Source of the DNA: Ramlibacter sp.
Lineage (GTDB): Bacteria; Pseudomonadota; Gammaproteobacteria; Burkholderiales; Burkholderiaceae_C
Length of the DNA: 64,000 bases
Reading direction: 5' to 3'
Assembly (NCBI GenBank): GCA_019635435.1
Contig: JAHBZM010000001.1
Coordinates: 4,340,001-4,404,000, forward strand
Shown: positions 35,106-44,298 of the stretch, one piece after another
Layout: each line of letters starts with the position of its first letter
Position numbering within the stretch: the stretch's first letter is position 1
Notes under the pieces: generated by a model
Seen by the model: the letters and a program-made list of their open reading frames with translations, nothing else
Databases searched by the model: none
Told to the model about the DNA's origin: nothing
Made by a program: the position numbers and the translations under genes

Positions 35106-37085
35106 ATGGCGTCAAGCATGGAGACAACCTTTTCAAAATTGCTGTTGCAGCACGCAGCGCAGCGCCCCGGCGCGCCCGCCATGCGTGAGAAGGAATACGG
35201 CATCTGGCAGACCCTGACCTGGGCCGACCTGGCCCGGCTGGTGGAGCATCTGGCCTGCGGCCTGCACCAGGCGGGCCTGCGGCGCGGCGAGCACATGGTG
35301 GTGATTGGCGCCAACCGGCCGCGGCTGTACGCGACCATGCTGGCCATCCAGTCGCTGGGGGCGATCCCGGTGCCGCTGTACCAGGACGCCGTGGCCTCGG
35401 AATGCGTTTTCCCGATCAACAACGCCGAGGTGCGTTTTGCCTTTGCCGAGGACCAGGAGCAGGTGGACAAGCTGCTCGAGATCCGCGAGCAGTGCCCGCA
35501 GCTGGGAACGCTGTACTTTGACGACCCGCGCGGCCTGCGCAACTACAGCGAGCCCGGCCTGTCGTCGCTGGAGTCGCTGATCGAGGCCGGCAAGGCCTTT
35601 GCGGCGCAGCAGCCCGGGTTCTTCACCGCCCAGGTCGAGCAGGCCCGCCCCGGCGACGTGGCCGCGATGTTCTTCACCTCGGGCACCACGGGCAACCCCA
35701 AGGGCGTGGTGCACACCCACAACACCCTGATCAACCGCGCGCAGGCCGGCGCCAGTTTCGACCGGCTCACCAGCGCCGAGGAAGTGCTGGCCTACCTGCC
35801 GCCCGCCTGGATCGGCCAGAACATCTTCAGCTACGCGCAGTGGCTGGCCTGCGGCTATGTGGTGAACTGCCCCGAGTCAGCCGCCACCGTGATGATCGAC
35901 CTGAAAGAAGTGGGCCCCACCTATTACTTCGCGCCACCGCGCGTGTTTGAAGGCCTGCTGACCAGCGTGATGATCCGCATGGAAGATGCGAGCGCGCTCA
36001 AGCGCCGGATGTTCCATGCCTGCATGAACGTGGCGCGCCGCATCGGCCCCGCGCTGATGGATGGCCGGACCACCGGCACCGACGGCGCGCCCATCACGGC
36101 GCTGGACCGCGCCAAATACGCGCTGGGCAACCTGCTGGTCTATGGCCCGCTGCGCAACAACCTGGGCATGAGCCGGGTGCGCGTGGCCTACACCGCGGGC
36201 GAGGCCATCGGGCCCGACCTGTTCACGTTCTACCGCTCCATCGGCATCAACCTCAAGCAGCTCTACGGCTCGACCGAAACCGCCGTGTTCGTCTGCCTGC
36301 AGCCCGACAACCAGGCCAGGGCCGACACGGTGGGCATCCCGATCGAGGGCGTGGAAATCCGCGTGGCCGACAACGGCGAGATCCTCGTCAAGTCGCCCGG
36401 CCTGCTCAAGGAGTACTACAAGAACCCCGCAGCCACGGCCGAGGTGCTGACCGCCGACGGCTGGTACCACACCAGCGACGCGGGTTTTCTTGACGCGCAG
36501 GGCCACCTCAAGATCATCGACCGCGTCAAGGATGTGGGCCGCCTGATGGGCGGCGCCAACGATGGCGCCATGTTCGCGCCCAAGTACGTGGAGAACAAGC
36601 TCAAGTTCTTCCCGCACATCAAGGAAGTGGTGGCGCTGGGCGACAAGCGCGAGAAGGTCTGCGTGATGATCAACATCGACTTCGACGCCGTGGGCAACTG
36701 GGCCGAGCGCCGCAACCTGCCCTACGCGGGCTACACCGACCTGGCGCAAAAACCCGAGGTCTACCAGCTGATCAAGGAGTGCGTCGAAAAGGTCAACGCC
36801 GACCTGGCCGCCGACACGCTGCTGGCCGGTTCGCAGGTCAGCCGCTTCCTGGTGCTGCACAAGGAGCTGGACGCCGACGACGGCGAGCTCACGCGCACCA
36901 ACAAGGTCCGCCGCGGGTACATCGGCGAGAAATACCAGGTGCTGGTCGATGCGCTGTATGGCGGCAAGACCGAGCAGTACATCGAGACCCAGGTCAAGTT
37001 CGAGGACGGTCGCACCGGCAGCGTCAGCGCGACATTGAGGATCGACGATGCGAAGACATTCGCGGCGGTGAAGGCGGCAGCATGA
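35106..37085 (+). CDS. Long-chain-type AMP-dependent acyl-CoA ligase
   Basis: The 659-residue ANL-family enzyme activates a carboxylic acid with ATP to an acyl-adenylate and CoA ester. The P-loop is MFFTSGTTGNPKGVVHTHNT, and further motifs are QLYGSTETAVFVCLQ and WYHTSDAGFLDAQGHLKIIDR. The length fits long-chain acyl-CoA synthetases, but such genes fused to Liv transporter operons are of uncertain substrate. The start is ambiguous (TTG 35091, ATG 35106 or ATG 35118). Its TGA overlaps the next ATG. Confidence 0.88.
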   Translation: MASSMETTFSKLLLQHAAQRPGAPAMREKEYGIWQTLTWADLARLVEHLACGLHQAGLRRGEHMVVIGANRPRLYATMLAIQSLGAIPVPLYQDAVASECVFPINNAEVRFAFAEDQEQVDKLLEIREQCPQLGTLYFDDPRGLRNYSEPGLSSLESLIEAGKAFAAQQPGFFTAQVEQARPGDVAAMFFTSGTTGNPKGVVHTHNTLINRAQAGASFDRLTSAEEVLAYLPPAWIGQNIFSYAQWLACGYVVNCPESAATVMIDLKEVGPTYYFAPPRVFEGLLTSVMIRMEDASALKRRMFHACMNVARRIGPALMDGRTTGTDGAPITALDRAKYALGNLLVYGPLRNNLGMSRVRVAYTAGEAIGPDLFTFYRSIGINLKQLYGSTETAVFVCLQPDNQARADTVGIPIEGVEIRVADNGEILVKSPGLLKEYYKNPAATAEVLTADGWYHTSDAGFLDAQGHLKIIDRVKDVGRLMGGANDGAMFAPKYVENKLKFFPHIKEVVALGDKREKVCVMINIDFDAVGNWAERRNLPYAGYTDLAQKPEVYQLIKECVEKVNADLAADTLLAGSQVSRFLVLHKELDADDGELTRTNKVRRGYIGEKYQVLVDALYGGKTEQYIETQVKFEDGRTGSVSATLRIDDAKTFAAVKAAA

Positions 37086-37864
37086 GCAAGGACATCGGCG
37101 ACGTCATCCTGGACGTCAACAACATCTCGCTGCGTTTTGGCGGCGTGAACGCGCTGACCGACATCTCGTTCAATGTGCGCGAGCACGAGATCCGCGCCAT
37201 CATCGGCCCCAACGGCGCGGGCAAGAGCTCGATGCTCAACTGCATCAACGGCGTGTACACGCCGCAGCAGGGCACCATCACCTTCCGGGGCAAGACCTTC
37301 GACCACATGAACTCGCGCGCCGTGGCCGAGATGGGCGTGGCCCGCACCTTCCAGAACCTGGCGCTGTTCAAGGGCATGAGCGTGATCGACAACATCATGA
37401 CCGGCCGCAACCTGCGCATCAGGAGCAACATGTTCATGCAGGCGCTGCGCATCGGGCCGGCCGCGCGCGAGGAGGAAGAGCACCGCGCCTATGTGGAAAC
37501 CCTGATCGACTTCCTGGAGATCCAGGCCTACCGCAAGACCCCCGTGGGGCAACTGCCCTATGGCCTGCAAAAGCGCGTGGACCTGGGCCGCGCCCTGGCC
37601 ATGGAGCCGCAGGTGCTGCTGCTGGACGAGCCCATGGCCGGCATGAACGTCGAGGAAAAGCAGGACATGAGCCGCTTCGTGCTGGACGTGAACGACGAGT
37701 TTGGCACCACGGTGGTCCTGATCGAGCACGACATGAGCGTGGTGATGGACATTTCCGACCGCGTGGTGGTGCTGGACTACGGCAAGAAGATCGGTGACGG
37801 CACGCCCGACGAAGTGCGCAACAACGAAGAAGTGATCAACGCCTACCTGGGCACCTCCCACTAG
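37082..37864 (+). CDS. ABC transporter ATP-binding protein, LivG-like
   Basis: The 260-residue ATPase has Walker A (IIGPNGAGKSSMLNCI), the LivG-type signature LPYGLQKRVDLGRALAMEP and Walker B (VLLLDEPMAGMN). It powers uptake together with LivF (41444), the two permeases and a binding protein. ATG 37082 overlaps the ligase stop by 4 bp. Confidence 0.94.
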   Translation: MSKDIGDVILDVNNISLRFGGVNALTDISFNVREHEIRAIIGPNGAGKSSMLNCINGVYTPQQGTITFRGKTFDHMNSRAVAEMGVARTFQNLALFKGMSVIDNIMTGRNLRIRSNMFMQALRIGPAAREEEEHRAYVETLIDFLEIQAYRKTPVGQLPYGLQKRVDLGRALAMEPQVLLLDEPMAGMNVEEKQDMSRFVLDVNDEFGTTVVLIEHDMSVVMDISDRVVVLDYGKKIGDGTPDEVRNNEEVINAYLGTSH

Positions 37865-37884
37865 GGCACCAAGGACAACACACC

Positions 37885-38814
37885 ATGGGATTTTTTCTTG
37901 AAACCCTGCTGGGCGGCCTGATGGCCGGCATGCTGTATTCGCTGGTGGCGCTCGGCTTCGTGCTGATCTTCAAGGCGTCGGGCGTCTTCAACTTCGCGCA
38001 GGGCGCGATGGTGCTGTTCGCCGCGCTGGCCATGGCCCGCTTCGCCGAATGGATTCCGGGCTGGACCGGCATCGCCAACCCGGTGGCCGCCACGGTGCTG
38101 GCCTTTGTGCTGGCCGGCGCGGTGATGTTCGTGCTGGCCTGGCTGGTCGAGTTCCTGGTGCTGCGCCACCTGGTCAACCAGGAAGGCGCCACCTTGCTGA
38201 TGGCCACGCTGGGCATTGCCTATTTCCTCGAAGGCCTGGGCCAGACGCTGTTCGGCAGCGACATCTACTCCATCGACATCGGCATGCCCAAGGACCCGAT
38301 CTTCGTGTTGGACTCGGTGTTCCAGGGCGGCATCCTGGTCAACAAGGAAGACCTGATCGCCGCGGCCATCGCCGCGGGCCTGGTGGCCCTGCTGACGCTG
38401 TTCTTCCAGAAGACCGCCACCGGCCGCGCGCTGCGCGCCGTGGCCGACGACCACCAGGCCGCGCAGTCGGTGGGCATTCCGCTGGCGCGCATCTGGGTCA
38501 TCGTCTGGTGCGTGGCGGGCGTGGTGGCGCTGGTGGCCGGGATGATCTGGGGCTCCAAGCTGGGCGTGCAGTTCTCGCTGGCCACGGTGGCGCTGCGGGC
38601 GCTGCCCGTGATCATCCTGGGCGGCCTCACCTCGGTGCCCGGCGCCATCATCGGCGGGCTGATCATCGGCGTGGGCGAGAAGCTCTCCGAGGTCTACATC
38701 GGGCCGCTGGTGGGCGGCGGCATCGAGATCTGGTTCGCCTACATGCTGGCGCTGGTGTTCCTGCTGTTCCGCCCGCAAGGCCTGTTCGGCGAAAAGATCA
38801 TTGACAGGGTCTGA
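37885..38814 (+). CDS. Branched-chain-type ABC permease, LivH-like
   Basis: The 309-residue protein has about eight hydrophobic helices (GGLMAGMLYSLVALGFVLIF; AATVLAFVLAGAVMFVLAWL; and near the end FAYMLALVFLLFRPQGLFG). The cytoplasmic coupling region RALRAVADDHQAAQSVGI is typical of LivH. It forms the inner-membrane channel with LivM. It begins 20 bp after livG and ends 20 bp before livM. Confidence 0.94.
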   Translation: MGFFLETLLGGLMAGMLYSLVALGFVLIFKASGVFNFAQGAMVLFAALAMARFAEWIPGWTGIANPVAATVLAFVLAGAVMFVLAWLVEFLVLRHLVNQEGATLLMATLGIAYFLEGLGQTLFGSDIYSIDIGMPKDPIFVLDSVFQGGILVNKEDLIAAAIAAGLVALLTLFFQKTATGRALRAVADDHQAAQSVGIPLARIWVIVWCVAGVVALVAGMIWGSKLGVQFSLATVALRALPVIILGGLTSVPGAIIGGLIIGVGEKLSEVYIGPLVGGGIEIWFAYMLALVFLLFRPQGLFGEKIIDRV

Positions 38815-38834
38815 CCCCCAACTGACTGGCATAT

Positions 38835-39911
38835 ATGTTCTACAGAGAAAACGGTCAATTCAAAACCACTTACGCGGCGGATCAGCAGATCTTCCCGATC
38901 ACCCAGGACCGCTGGGCGGTGCTGGCCATCGTGGCCTTCGCCTTCATCGGCGTGCCGCTGCTGGTGGACGAGTACATGTTCCGCGCCATCCTGATCCCGT
39001 TCGTGATCCTCGCGCTCGCGGCGCTGGGCGTGAACATCCTGGTGGGCTACTGCGGCCAGATCTCGCTGGGCTCGGGCGCCTTCATGGCGGTGGGCGCCTA
39101 TGCGGCCTACAACACCTTCATCCGCATCGAGGGCATGCCGCTGATCCTGGCGCTGCTGTCGGGCGGGCTGTTCGCCACCCTGGTGGGCATGCTGTTCGGC
39201 ATCCCGAGCCTGCGCGTGAAGGGGCTGTACCTCGCGGTGGCCACGCTGGCGGCGCAGTTCTTCTGCGACTGGGCCTTCCTGCGCATCAGCTGGTTCACCA
39301 ACAACACCTCGTCGGGCTCGGTCTCGGTGTCCAACCTGCAGGTGTTTGGCTGGAACATCGAGACGCCGCTGCACAAGTACCTGTTCTGCCTGGCGATCCT
39401 GGTGCTGTTCGGGCTGCTGGCCAAGAACCTGGTGCGCGGCGCGATCGGCCGCGAGTGGATGGCGATCCGCGACATGGACGTGGCCGCCGCAGTGATCGGC
39501 ATCCGCCCCATGTACGCCAAGCTCAGCGCATTTGCCGTGAGCTCGTTCATCGTGGGCGTGGCCGGCGCGCTCTGGGCCTTCGTGCACCTGGGCTCGTGGG
39601 AGCCGGCGGCCTTTTCGGTGGACCGCTCGTTCCAGCTGCTGTTCATGGTGATCATTGGCGGCATGGGCTCGATCATGGGCAGCTTCTTTGGCGCGGCCTT
39701 CATCGTGGTGCTGCCGATTTTCCTCAACCAGTTCCTGCCCCTGCTGGGCGACATGGTGGGCGTGGAGATTTCCACGGCCGCCATCTCCCATGCCGAGCTC
39801 ATGGTTTTCGGCGCGCTGATCGTGTGGTTCCTGATCGTGGAACCGCATGGACTGGCCCGCCTGTGGAGCGTGGGCAAGCAAAAGCTGCGGCTGTGGCCGT
39901 TCCCTCACTGA
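38835..39911 (+). CDS. Branched-chain-type ABC permease, LivM-like
   Basis: The 358-residue permease has an N-terminal soluble start (MFYRENGQFKTTYAADQQIF), then LivM-type helices. Family motifs include GVNILVGYCGQISLGSGAFM, RVKGLYLAVATLAAQFF and the coupling segment EWMAIRDMDVAAAVIGIRPM. It pairs with LivH. A 90-bp gap with an AGGAGA RBS leads to the second binding protein gene. Confidence 0.94.
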   Translation: MFYRENGQFKTTYAADQQIFPITQDRWAVLAIVAFAFIGVPLLVDEYMFRAILIPFVILALAALGVNILVGYCGQISLGSGAFMAVGAYAAYNTFIRIEGMPLILALLSGGLFATLVGMLFGIPSLRVKGLYLAVATLAAQFFCDWAFLRISWFTNNTSSGSVSVSNLQVFGWNIETPLHKYLFCLAILVLFGLLAKNLVRGAIGREWMAIRDMDVAAAVIGIRPMYAKLSAFAVSSFIVGVAGALWAFVHLGSWEPAAFSVDRSFQLLFMVIIGGMGSIMGSFFGAAFIVVLPIFLNQFLPLLGDMVGVEISTAAISHAELMVFGALIVWFLIVEPHGLARLWSVGKQKLRLWPFPH

Positions 39912-40001
39912 AAGTTGCGGGTCATCCCTCTACAGCCCGTGCATGAATCCGCTCCATCATTCCGTTCCCCTGTGCTTCACCTTTTACTTAGGAGACAAAC
40001 C

Positions 40002-41333
40002 ATGAAGCTTCGTCATCTCGTACTCGCAGCCTCGGTGCTGGCGGCCGGCGTGTCCGGCGCCCTGACCTCCACGGCAGCCTTCGCGCAAGCCAAGGAACAG
40101 TTCTTCCCGGTACTGGTCTACCGCACGGGCGCCTACGCCCCCAACGGCGTGCCGTTTGCCAATGGCTATGTGGACTACCTCAAGCTGGTCAACGCGCGCG
40201 GCGGCATCAACGGCGTCAAGGTGAGCTGGGAAGAATGCGAAACCGGCTACGCGACCGACCGCGGCGTGGAGTGCTATGAGCGCCTGAAGGGCAAGGGCGC
40301 CACGGTGTTCCAGCCACTGTCCACCGGCATCACCTTCGCGCTGACCGAAAAGGCCCCCGGCGACAAGATCCCGCTGATCACCTCGGGCTATGGCCGCAGT
40401 GAATCGGCCGACGGCGGCGTGTTCAAGTGGAACTTCCCGCTGGTGGGCACCTACTGGGGCGCGGCCGACGTGCTGGTCCAGTACATCGGCAAGAAGGAAG
40501 GCGGCCTGGACAAGCTCAAGGGCAAGAAGATCGCGCTGGTCTACCACGACAGCCCCTACGGCAAGGAACCGATCCCGCTGCTGCAGGAACGCGCCGCGGC
40601 GCACGGCTTCAACCTTCAGCTGCTGCCCGTGACCCACCCCGGCGTGGAGCAGAAGGCGACCTGGCTGCAGATCCGCCAGAGCCGCCCCGACTACGTGCTG
40701 CTGTGGGGCTGGGGCGTGATGAACTCCACCGCACTCAAGGAGGCCCAGGCCACCGGCTACCCGCGCGAGAAGATGTACGGCGTGTGGTGGTCGGGCGCCG
40801 AGCCCGATGTGAAGGACGTGGGCATGGGCGCCAAGGGCTACAACGCGCTGGCGCTGCAGCACGGCGCCGAGCCGAACGCGGCCGTGACCAAGGAAATCCT
40901 GTCCAAGGTCCACGCCAAGGGCGACGGCACGGGCCCCAAGGACGAAGTGGGCCAGGTGCTCTACATGCGTGGCGTGTCCGCCGCCATGTTCGCCGTGGAA
41001 GGCGTGCGCGCCGCCCAGGAGCGTTTCGGCAAGGGCAAGGTCATGACGGGCGAACAGGCTCGCTGGGGCTATGAGAACCTGAACCTGACCCAGGCCAAGC
41101 TCGATGCGCTGGGCTTCAAGGGCGTGATGCGCCCGGTGTCCACCTCGTGCAAGGACCACATGGGCGCTTCCTGGGCCCGCATCCACACCTGGGACGGCAA
41201 GGAGTGGAAGTTCACCTCGGACTGGATGCAGGCTGACGAGCAGATCATCAACCCGATGGTCAAGGCCGCCGCCGACAAATATGCCGCCGAGAAGAAGCTC
41301 ACGCGCCGCACCCCGGCGGACTGCCAATCCTGA
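40002..41333 (+). CDS. ABC transporter substrate-binding protein, second (large) type
   Basis: The 443-residue periplasmic binding protein has a normal signal peptide (MKLRHLVLAASVLAAGVSGA, cleavage near AFAQA). It belongs to the longer subfamily found with aromatic-acid-associated Liv operons (FPVLVYRTGAYAPNGVPFAN; GVKVSWEECETGYATDRGVE; YWGAADVLVQYIGKKEGG). The two binding proteins of this locus are not close copies, suggesting different ligands. A set of hairpins separates it from livF. RBS AGGAGA precedes ATG 40002. Confidence 0.88.
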   Translation: MKLRHLVLAASVLAAGVSGALTSTAAFAQAKEQFFPVLVYRTGAYAPNGVPFANGYVDYLKLVNARGGINGVKVSWEECETGYATDRGVECYERLKGKGATVFQPLSTGITFALTEKAPGDKIPLITSGYGRSESADGGVFKWNFPLVGTYWGAADVLVQYIGKKEGGLDKLKGKKIALVYHDSPYGKEPIPLLQERAAAHGFNLQLLPVTHPGVEQKATWLQIRQSRPDYVLLWGWGVMNSTALKEAQATGYPREKMYGVWWSGAEPDVKDVGMGAKGYNALALQHGAEPNAAVTKEILSKVHAKGDGTGPKDEVGQVLYMRGVSAAMFAVEGVRAAQERFGKGKVMTGEQARWGYENLNLTQAKLDALGFKGVMRPVSTSCKDHMGASWARIHTWDGKEWKFTSDWMQADEQIINPMVKAAADKYAAEKKLTRRTPADCQS

Positions 41334-41349
41334 CGGCACCCTCCCCCAA

Positions 41350-41392
41350 CCCCTCCCGCCCCGCGGGAGGGGCAGCGGCTCCCGCGAGCCGC
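41350..41392 (+). other. Two strong hairpins between the binding-protein gene and livF
   Basis: Stem 1: 10 perfect pairs, 41350-41359 with 41363-41372, loop CCC. Stem 2: 7 perfect pairs, GCGGCTC (41375-41381) with GAGCCGC (41386-41392). A third weaker palindrome (GGCAGC / GCTGCC) follows near 41398-41421. No T-run follows, so mRNA protection or partial attenuation is more likely than full termination. Confidence 0.55.
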
Positions 41393-41443
41393 CAGCTGGC
41401 AGCCCTGCGCGCAGTGCTGCCAACTGGTCAACGAGAAGGCAAC

Positions 41444-42253
41444 ATGGAACAACCCAACATCGTTCTCAACGTCAACGGCATCGAGGTCATCTACAACCAC
41501 GTGATCCTGGTGCTCAAGGGCGTTTCGCTCAAGGTGCCCGAGGGACGCATCGTCGCCATCCTGGGCGGCAACGGCGCGGGCAAGACCACCACGCTGCGCG
41601 CCATCTCCAACCTGCTGCGCGGCGAGCGCGGCGAGGTCACCAAGGGCAGCATCGAGCTGCGCGGCGAGCGCATTGAAAGCCTCTCGCCGGCCGACCTGGT
41701 CAAGCGCGGCGTGGTCCAGGTCATGGAGGGCCGCCACTGCTTTGCCCACCTGACCATCGAGGAAAACCTGCTCACCGGCACCTACACCCGCACCGACAAG
41801 GCCGAGATCGCGCGCAACCTGGACAAGGTCTACACCTACTTCCCGCGGCTGAAGACGCGCCGCACCTCGCAGGCCGCCTACACCTCGGGCGGCGAGCAGC
41901 AGATGTGCGCGATTGGCCGCGCGCTGATGGCCAACCCCAGCATGGTGCTGCTGGACGAGCCCTCGATGGGCCTGGCGCCGCAGATCGTGGAGGAGGTCTT
42001 CAACATCGTGAAGGACCTCAACACCCGGGAGAACGTGACCTTCCTGCTGGCCGAGCAGAACACCAACATGGCGCTGCGCTATGCCGACTACGGCTACATC
42101 ATGGAGAGTGGCCGCATCGTCATGGACGGCGCCGCCGCCGAGCTGCGCGACAACGAGGACGTCAAGGAGTTCTACCTGGGCATGGGCGGTGGCGAACGCA
42201 AGAGTTTCAAGGACGTGAAGAGCTACAAGCGCCGCAAGCGCTGGCTCGCGTGA
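41444..42253 (+). CDS. ABC transporter ATP-binding protein, LivF-like
   Basis: The 269-residue ATPase has Walker A (ILGGNGAGKTTTLRAIS), the signature YTSGGEQQMCAIGRALMANP and Walker B (MVLLDEPSMGLAPQIVEEVF), all typical of LivF. A basic tail (SYKRRKRWLA) extends the end. It forms the second ATPase of the transporter. The PaaK-like gene follows 19 bp later in the same operon. Confidence 0.94.
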   Translation: MEQPNIVLNVNGIEVIYNHVILVLKGVSLKVPEGRIVAILGGNGAGKTTTLRAISNLLRGERGEVTKGSIELRGERIESLSPADLVKRGVVQVMEGRHCFAHLTIEENLLTGTYTRTDKAEIARNLDKVYTYFPRLKTRRTSQAAYTSGGEQQMCAIGRALMANPSMVLLDEPSMGLAPQIVEEVFNIVKDLNTRENVTFLLAEQNTNMALRYADYGYIMESGRIVMDGAAAELRDNEDVKEFYLGMGGGERKSFKDVKSYKRRKRWLA

Positions 42254-42272
42254 GGGAGAGAGGGAACAACCC

Positions 42273-43520
42273 ATGAGCAAGCTTTACGACGCGCTGGAAG
42301 CGCGGTCGCCCGCCGTGCGCGAGGCCCAACTGATGGCGGCGCTGCCCGCTCAGGTGGCCCATGCGCAGTCCCGCAGCCCGGCCTTTGCCGACTTGCTGCG
42401 GGGCGTGGATGCCGCCGCCGTGACCACCCGCGAGGCGCTCGCGCGGCTGCCGGTGATCCGCAAGCACGAACTGCTGGAGCGCCAGATGGCCGGGCGCCCG
42501 CAAGACCCGTTTGGCGGCTTCTCGGCCGTGGCGCGCGGCGCCCGCATGCGCCGGGTCTATGCCTCGCCCGGCCCGATCTATGAGCCCGAGGGCGCCGCCG
42601 CCGACTACTGGCGCGCCGCGCGCGCGCTGTATGCGGCGGGCTTTCGCGAAGGCGATCTGGCCCACAACGCCTTCAGCTACCACATGACGCCGGGCGCCTT
42701 CATCATGGAGTCGGGCGCGCACGCCCTGGGCTGTACGGTGTTTCCGGCCGGCACCGGCCAGACCGAGCAGCAGCTGCAGGCCATTGCCGAGCTGCGGCCC
42801 GAGGGCTACCTGGGCACGCCAAGCTTCCTGCGCATCCTCGTGGACAAGGCCACCGAGGCCGGCAGCGACATCTCCAGCCTGCGCAAGGGCCTGGTCGGCG
42901 GCGAGGCCTTTCCGCCCAGCCTGCGCGACTGGTTCAGCGAACGCGGCATGGCGATCTACCAGAGCTACGCCACGGCCGACCTGGGCCTGATCGCCTACGA
43001 AACCGAATCGCGCGAAGGCCTGGTGCTGGACGAGGGCGTGATCGTCGAGATCGTGCGCCCCGGCACGGGCGATCCGGTGGCCGAGGGCGAGGTCGGCGAA
43101 ATGGTGGTGACCACGCTGAACCCCGACTACCCGCTGGTGCGCTTTGGCACGGGCGACCTCTCGGCCGTGTTGCCGGGCACCTGCCCGACCGGGCGCACCA
43201 ACACCCGCATCAAGGGCTGGATGGGCCGGGCCGACCAGACCACCAAGATCCGCGGCATGTTCGTGCACCCATCGCAGGTGGCCGACATTGCGCGGCGCTT
43301 TCCCGAGGTGCTCAAGGCGCGCCTGGTGGTGACCGGCGAGATGGCCAATGACGCGATGACGCTGCAGGTCGAGACCGCCTCGGCGCCACAGGGGCTGGAC
43401 GCCCGCATTGGCGAAGCCATCCGCGACGTGACCAAGCTGCGCGGCGAGGTGCAGCTGCTCAGCCCCGGCAGCCTGCCCAATGACGGCAAGGTGATCGAGG
43501 ACGCCCGCAGCTACAAGTGA
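42273..43520 (+). CDS. Phenylacetate-CoA ligase (PaaK)-like protein with altered P-loop
   Basis: The 415-residue ANL-family protein resembles PaaK (LPVIRKHELLERQMAG; ELRPEGYLGTPSFLRILVDK; YQSYATADLGLIAYE). At the site of the ATP-binding SSGTTGKP loop, however, it reads YASPGPIYEPEG, so the usual Thr/Gly/Lys residues are missing. It could still bind a carboxylate with other nucleotide contacts or have lost adenylation. In-operon position with Liv genes suggests handling of the imported acid. Its stop is followed at once by repeat copy D. Confidence 0.75.
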   Translation: MSKLYDALEARSPAVREAQLMAALPAQVAHAQSRSPAFADLLRGVDAAAVTTREALARLPVIRKHELLERQMAGRPQDPFGGFSAVARGARMRRVYASPGPIYEPEGAAADYWRAARALYAAGFREGDLAHNAFSYHMTPGAFIMESGAHALGCTVFPAGTGQTEQQLQAIAELRPEGYLGTPSFLRILVDKATEAGSDISSLRKGLVGGEAFPPSLRDWFSERGMAIYQSYATADLGLIAYETESREGLVLDEGVIVEIVRPGTGDPVAEGEVGEMVVTTLNPDYPLVRFGTGDLSAVLPGTCPTGRTNTRIKGWMGRADQTTKIRGMFVHPSQVADIARRFPEVLKARLVVTGEMANDAMTLQVETASAPQGLDARIGEAIRDVTKLRGEVQLLSPGSLPNDGKVIEDARSYK

Positions 43521-43584
43521 TTTGCTACCAAATAGGTAGCAGAAAGTGCCCTAGCCGCGTGGACCCTGAGCCACTTTGACCACG
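43521..43584 (+). repeat. Hairpin repeat, copy D
   Basis: Stem TTGCTACC / GGTAGC, then GTGCCC, GTGGACCC and TTTGACC. It starts right after the PaaK-like stop and contains the last residues and stop codon of the convergent rhodanese-like gene. Confidence 0.65.
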
Positions 43585-44090
43585 AGGTCGCGGCCTGGCG
43601 CGTCGCGCAGGCTGGCGCCGGCCATGCGCGGCGAAACGCCTTGCGCACGCAACGACACGAGGTACTGCGGAACGGCCGGCAACGTGACCTGGCCACTTTC
43701 CAGCGGGCGCCCGCTCAGCGCCCATTCGTGCGTGCCACCCACCAGCCAGTGAACGCGGCCGGTGGCGTACTCGGTGAGCCGGGCCTGCAGTTGCTGCGCC
43801 CGCGGATCACCCGGCAGGCCAACCAGCACCACTTCGCGCGACAGGTCGATGCCATGGTGCGACACGGCAGCCTGCAGGCTTTGCAGGTCGGCGCCCAGAT
43901 CCAGCGGGTTCCATGCCACGGCGCCGGGAAGGTGCCCGGCCAGGTAGTCGGCATGGGGCCGCAGGTCAACCACCGTGGCGCCCCGGGCCACGGCCTGCGC
44001 CGCGGCGTTGGCGGACACCGCCGGCGCGCTCTGGGCCGAGGCGGCGGTGGCAAAGGCAAGGGTCAGCAGGGCGGCGAGCAGGCGGTTCAT
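43551..44090 (-). CDS. Exported rhodanese-like protein without catalytic Cys
   Basis: The 179-residue protein has a signal peptide (MNRLLAALLTLAFATAASAQ) and a rhodanese fold (ARGATVVDLRPHADYLAGHL; PGAVAWNPLDLG). At the active-site loop, VVLVGLPGDPRAQQL has Gly in place of the catalytic Cys, and no other Cys occurs in the mature part, so sulfur transfer is unlikely. It may be a periplasmic binding or regulatory module. The last nine residues (VKVAQGPRG region) come from repeat copy D. ATG 44090 is chosen for the signal peptide. Confidence 0.7.
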   Translation of the reverse strand: MNRLLAALLTLAFATAASAQSAPAVSANAAAQAVARGATVVDLRPHADYLAGHLPGAVAWNPLDLGADLQSLQAAVSHHGIDLSREVVLVGLPGDPRAQQLQARLTEYATGRVHWLVGGTHEWALSGRPLESGQVTLPAVPQYLVSLRAQGVSPRMAGASLRDAPGRDLVVKVAQGPRG

Positions 44091-44298
44091 GGCAGGAATC
44101 CGTTTGGGGAGCCTGCACTTTAGGGAGCCCCGGCATCGGCGTCCAATACCGATTCGCCATGTGCAAATAGCCACCCTGAATAAGGCCGCAAGCCCTTGAA
44201 TGCAAAGGCTTTTCCTGCGCATGTCCGGGTAGTTCCCGGGGCGGCTGGCGCCGGGCCCGGGCTACCATCCGGCCCTTGCCTTCCCCTCGGAGCCCGCC

